The position numbers and the translations under genes are program-made. This document shows, one piece after another, positions 16,496-18,210 of a DNA stretch of 18,210 bases (position 1 is the first letter of the stretch; each line of letters begins with the position of its first letter). The stretch is from Nitrospirota bacterium (GTDB lineage: Bacteria > Nitrospirota > Thermodesulfovibrionia > Thermodesulfovibrionales > Dissulfurispiraceae). The notes under the pieces are model-generated. The model ran no database searches and had not been told where the DNA came from. It was given only the letters and a program-made list of their open reading frames with translations. Where the stretch lies: assembly GCA_013349595.1 (NCBI GenBank), contig DUZI01000006.1, positions 1 through 18,210 of the forward strand, given 5' to 3'.

Positions 16496-16699
16496 TCACT
16501 CAATAATATCGCTCCTATTGTTATCTCCCTTTGTGACTGTAATTTTACTTACTTCTTCTATTGTTTTTAGACCATATAATGCTTCGTAAACCCTTTCATA
16601 GTGATCGAAGATAACGGCACCTCCTAACTCATTTGATAAGATTCTTGTAATACACACCATCTTATTTTCTTCTTTATTTTTTAAAAGAAAAGTTACCAT
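16496..16699 (-). pseudogene. Small unrecognised ORF, possibly a frameshifted gene remnant
   Basis: A 67-codon frame encoding MVTFLLKNKEENKMVCITRI, then NELGGAVIFDHYERVYEALYGLKTIEEVSKITV. I do not recognise a family. The composition looks protein-like, with a hydrophobic lead (codons upstream of the ATG also read CFFLITLIV but reach a stop without a start codon) and a mixed charged body. There is no convincing ribosome binding site. Near 16524-16532 a one-base shift would join it to a downstream frame that continues about 35 codons to 16420, so it may be a broken gene of roughly 100 residues. It may equally be a chance ORF. It is flanked by repeat copy 4 and the nitronate monooxygenase gene. 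Confidence 0.3.
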
Positions 16700-16876
16700 T
16701 ACAATTAGTGTAATAAGAAAAAAACATCTAACAGAGAGCTATAACAGTAGCATTGGTCTTGATAAAGGCATCTTCAATACTTTTTTTGTTTCCAATATTT
16801 CTAAGTTTTTTTTCTTGAGCAAAAAATAACTCATTTAATCAATTTATTAAACTTAAGGCATTATAACTGTAGCAAA
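16700..16876. other. Intergenic stretch downstream of the flavoprotein gene
   Basis: AT-rich, with no clear terminator. A minus-strand frame without a start codon (16838 down to the TAG at 16728-16730) reads FFAQEKKLRNIGNKKSIEDAF and more. It looks like protein but has no start or ribosome binding site, which again suggests gene decay here. Confidence 0.3.
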
Positions 16877-17968
16877 TCAATCTGGTTGATTAGGATGGCA
16901 GAGTTCATCCATGAGTTCCTTGACTGAGAGTATCTTATCTATGCGATAGGCATTTGTTCCAACAGTATATAGTGGTTCTTCTTCAGTTGGATTATATCCT
17001 GCAGAACTCAAAAGCCCATTACAAATACAAAAATAATTGACATTATCAACCTTAGCAGGGCATACAGTGTAATTACCTTTTTCATCTTTTGTAAGGACAT
17101 AACCTTTGTTGCATTTTGGTTTTCTCAATGCCTTTTGAGCACTCACAAACATAGGTGAATCCTTTAAAACCCTAAAAGGTAATCCACAAGGTGAGCCGGG
17201 CTTAACAGCTACCAAGATGTCATTTTTTGTAGCCTTCAAGACTGCCTGTTTATATAATTCATCGGCACTACTTTCATAAGTGGCAAGAAACCTTGTTCCC
17301 ATTTGAACTCCATCGGCACCCATCTTTAAAAACTTTTTTATGTCTGAATTTGAATATATACCCCCTGCAACAATTACAGGGAAATCACCGTTTTTCATTG
17401 CCAATTCTTTTACTGGCGGGAGGAGTTTTTCAAGACTGTAGTCTTGATTATCAATCTGTTCAACAGAAAAACCGAGGTGCCCTCCTGCAAGTGGTCCTTC
17501 AAGCACCACTGCATCAGGTCTATAACCTGCCTTTTGCCATCTTTTGCAGATAATATCAAGTGCCCTTGCAGATGACACAATTGGTATGAGAGCAGTATCT
17601 CCAGGCTTATAAATACTTGGAAGGGCAAGAGGTAATCCTGCGCCTGAAATAATAGCATCTGTCTTTGCATCAATAGCTGCAATTACAGAATCTTTGTAAT
17701 CTCTCATAAGGGCTACCATTATATTGATGCCTACAAAACCGCCTTCTTTTTTTGCCTCACTTACTTCATTTAAGACTGCTTCATAAATGTTGACCCTCTT
17801 GCCTATTCTTTTTGAAACAATTCTGTCAAGGCATGCACTTGAAATGACACCTAATCCACCCTCCTTAGCCACTGCCTTTGCAAGAGGATAAAGAGAGACT
17901 CCTACACCCATACCTCCTTGTATAATAGGGGTGTTGAGTGTTATACCTTTTATTTTTAAAGTTTTCAT
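16877..17968 (-). CDS. Nitronate monooxygenase-like FMN enzyme (NPD family)
   Basis: The 363-aa TIM-barrel flavoprotein belongs to the family of nitronate monooxygenase (formerly 2-nitropropane dioxygenase) and FabK enoyl-ACP reductase. It opens PIIQGGMGVGVS and has GGLGVIS and GINIMVAL. The AGGHLGF motif carries the catalytic-type His. FMN phosphate-binding segments are VIVAGGIYSN and GADGVQMGTRF. Near residues 285-325 four cysteines occur as a single Cys (KPKC), then VCPAK, then FCIC, an addition that could hold metal or a cluster. The role could be nitronate detoxification or another flavin reaction; sequence alone does not decide. It starts 3 nt after the secretin gene stop, so it is probably co-transcribed with secretion or pilus genes. 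The ribosome binding site is weak (AAAAG). Confidence 0.88.
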   Translation of the reverse strand: MKTLKIKGITLNTPIIQGGMGVGVSLYPLAKAVAKEGGLGVISSACLDRIVSKRIGKRVNIYEAVLNEVSEAKKEGGFVGINIMVALMRDYKDSVIAAIDAKTDAIISGAGLPLALPSIYKPGDTALIPIVSSARALDIICKRWQKAGYRPDAVVLEGPLAGGHLGFSVEQIDNQDYSLEKLLPPVKELAMKNGDFPVIVAGGIYSNSDIKKFLKMGADGVQMGTRFLATYESSADELYKQAVLKATKNDILVAVKPGSPCGLPFRVLKDSPMFVSAQKALRKPKCNKGYVLTKDEKGNYTVCPAKVDNVNYFCICNGLLSSAGYNPTEEEPLYTVGTNAYRIDKILSVKELMDELCHPNQPD

Positions 17969-17971
17969 TGG

Positions 17972-18210
17972 TTACTTTTCTTGTTCCTTTTTATCATTTT
18001 TTATACCATTATCTTCTGTTTTTTTCTTTGTTCCATGTATTCTTACTTCTTTTTCAAGCATGTGTGTAGTTACACCTTTTAGACGATTTATGTATTCTAC
18101 AGTTGTCTCTTTTGCCTCTTCTTGATTATTTACAACCCTTGGAGTAAGCAAAATAACTAATTCTGTCCTTGTATTGACATCTGAAGTATAGCCAAAGAGG
18201 TAACCGAGAA
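17972..18210 (-). CDS. C-terminus of a GspD/PilQ-family secretin (partial)
   Basis: The window edge cuts this gene; about 78 C-terminal codons remain. Translation reads LGYLFGYTSDVNTRTELVIL, then LTPRVVNNQEEAKE. That is the highly conserved end of the secretin beta-barrel domain (LG-LF----R-TEL-I-LTPRV) used by type II secretion GspD and type IV pilus PilQ outer-membrane channels. A Lys/Glu-rich tail of about 45 residues follows, ending KKEQEK. The tail could contact a pilotin lipoprotein, as in GspD, but this is a guess. The tail length fits GspD slightly better than PilQ. The stop at 17972-17974 is 3 nt from the next gene. Confidence 0.85.
   Translation of the reverse strand, partial: LGYLFGYTSDVNTRTELVILLTPRVVNNQEEAKETTVEYINRLKGVTTHMLEKEVRIHGTKKKTEDNGIKNDKKEQEK

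Noticed and set aside
16875..16891. AATCAA/TTGATT inverted repeat at the end of the flavoprotein gene as a terminator
   Set aside because: The stem is only 6 bp, AT-rich and partly inside the coding sequence, with no T-run in the right place.

Overview
The window is an AT-rich stretch of a bacterial chromosome made mostly of conserved housekeeping genes. The CIRCE/HrcA heat-shock module, a DUF4416 protein, a type II secretion or type IV pilus secretin, ClpC and a glycogen pair together suggest a Gram-negative, probably anaerobic bacterium of the Nitrospirota / Desulfobacterota sort. This placement is inference from gene content only and is weak below the level of 'diderm bacterium'.

Layout. 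Positions 1-397 hold a repeat element, a sigma70-type promoter and a CIRCE operator. A plus-strand operon follows: hrcA-grpE-dnaK-dnaJ, then a Nudix hydrolase and a cobalamin-type radical SAM protein (398-7134), tightly packed with short gaps or overlaps. A second repeat copy separates it from convergent minus-strand genes. Reading leftward, these are clpC, a TlpA-like membrane thioredoxin, DUF4416 and aroE (11739 to 7352), driven by a recognisable promoter just upstream of clpC. Further right, still on the minus strand, are glgB and glgA, with a third repeat copy between them and a fourth upstream of glgA. Then come a poorly coding stretch with one small doubtful ORF, a nitronate monooxygenase-like flavoprotein, and the C-terminus of a GspD/PilQ secretin cut by the window edge.

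How the genes work together. HrcA represses its own operon through CIRCE; GrpE, DnaK and DnaJ form the Hsp70 cycle. ClpC is a Hsp100 unfoldase and, with the opposing operon, makes this a proteostasis-rich region. GlgA extends alpha-1,4-glucan chains and GlgB branches them.

The genes themselves are ordinary. The least explained content is a family of about 200-bp interspersed repeats (four copies, same orientation, all intergenic). Two copies carry an identical nested element with 24-27 bp palindromic arms (GGTCAGGTCTTGAATTTTGA core) that resembles REP/RAYT-type palindromes. One copy supplies the stop codon of aroE, and another carries an extra inverted end just upstream of the heat-shock promoter. 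No defence system, CRISPR array, rRNA or tRNA was recognised.
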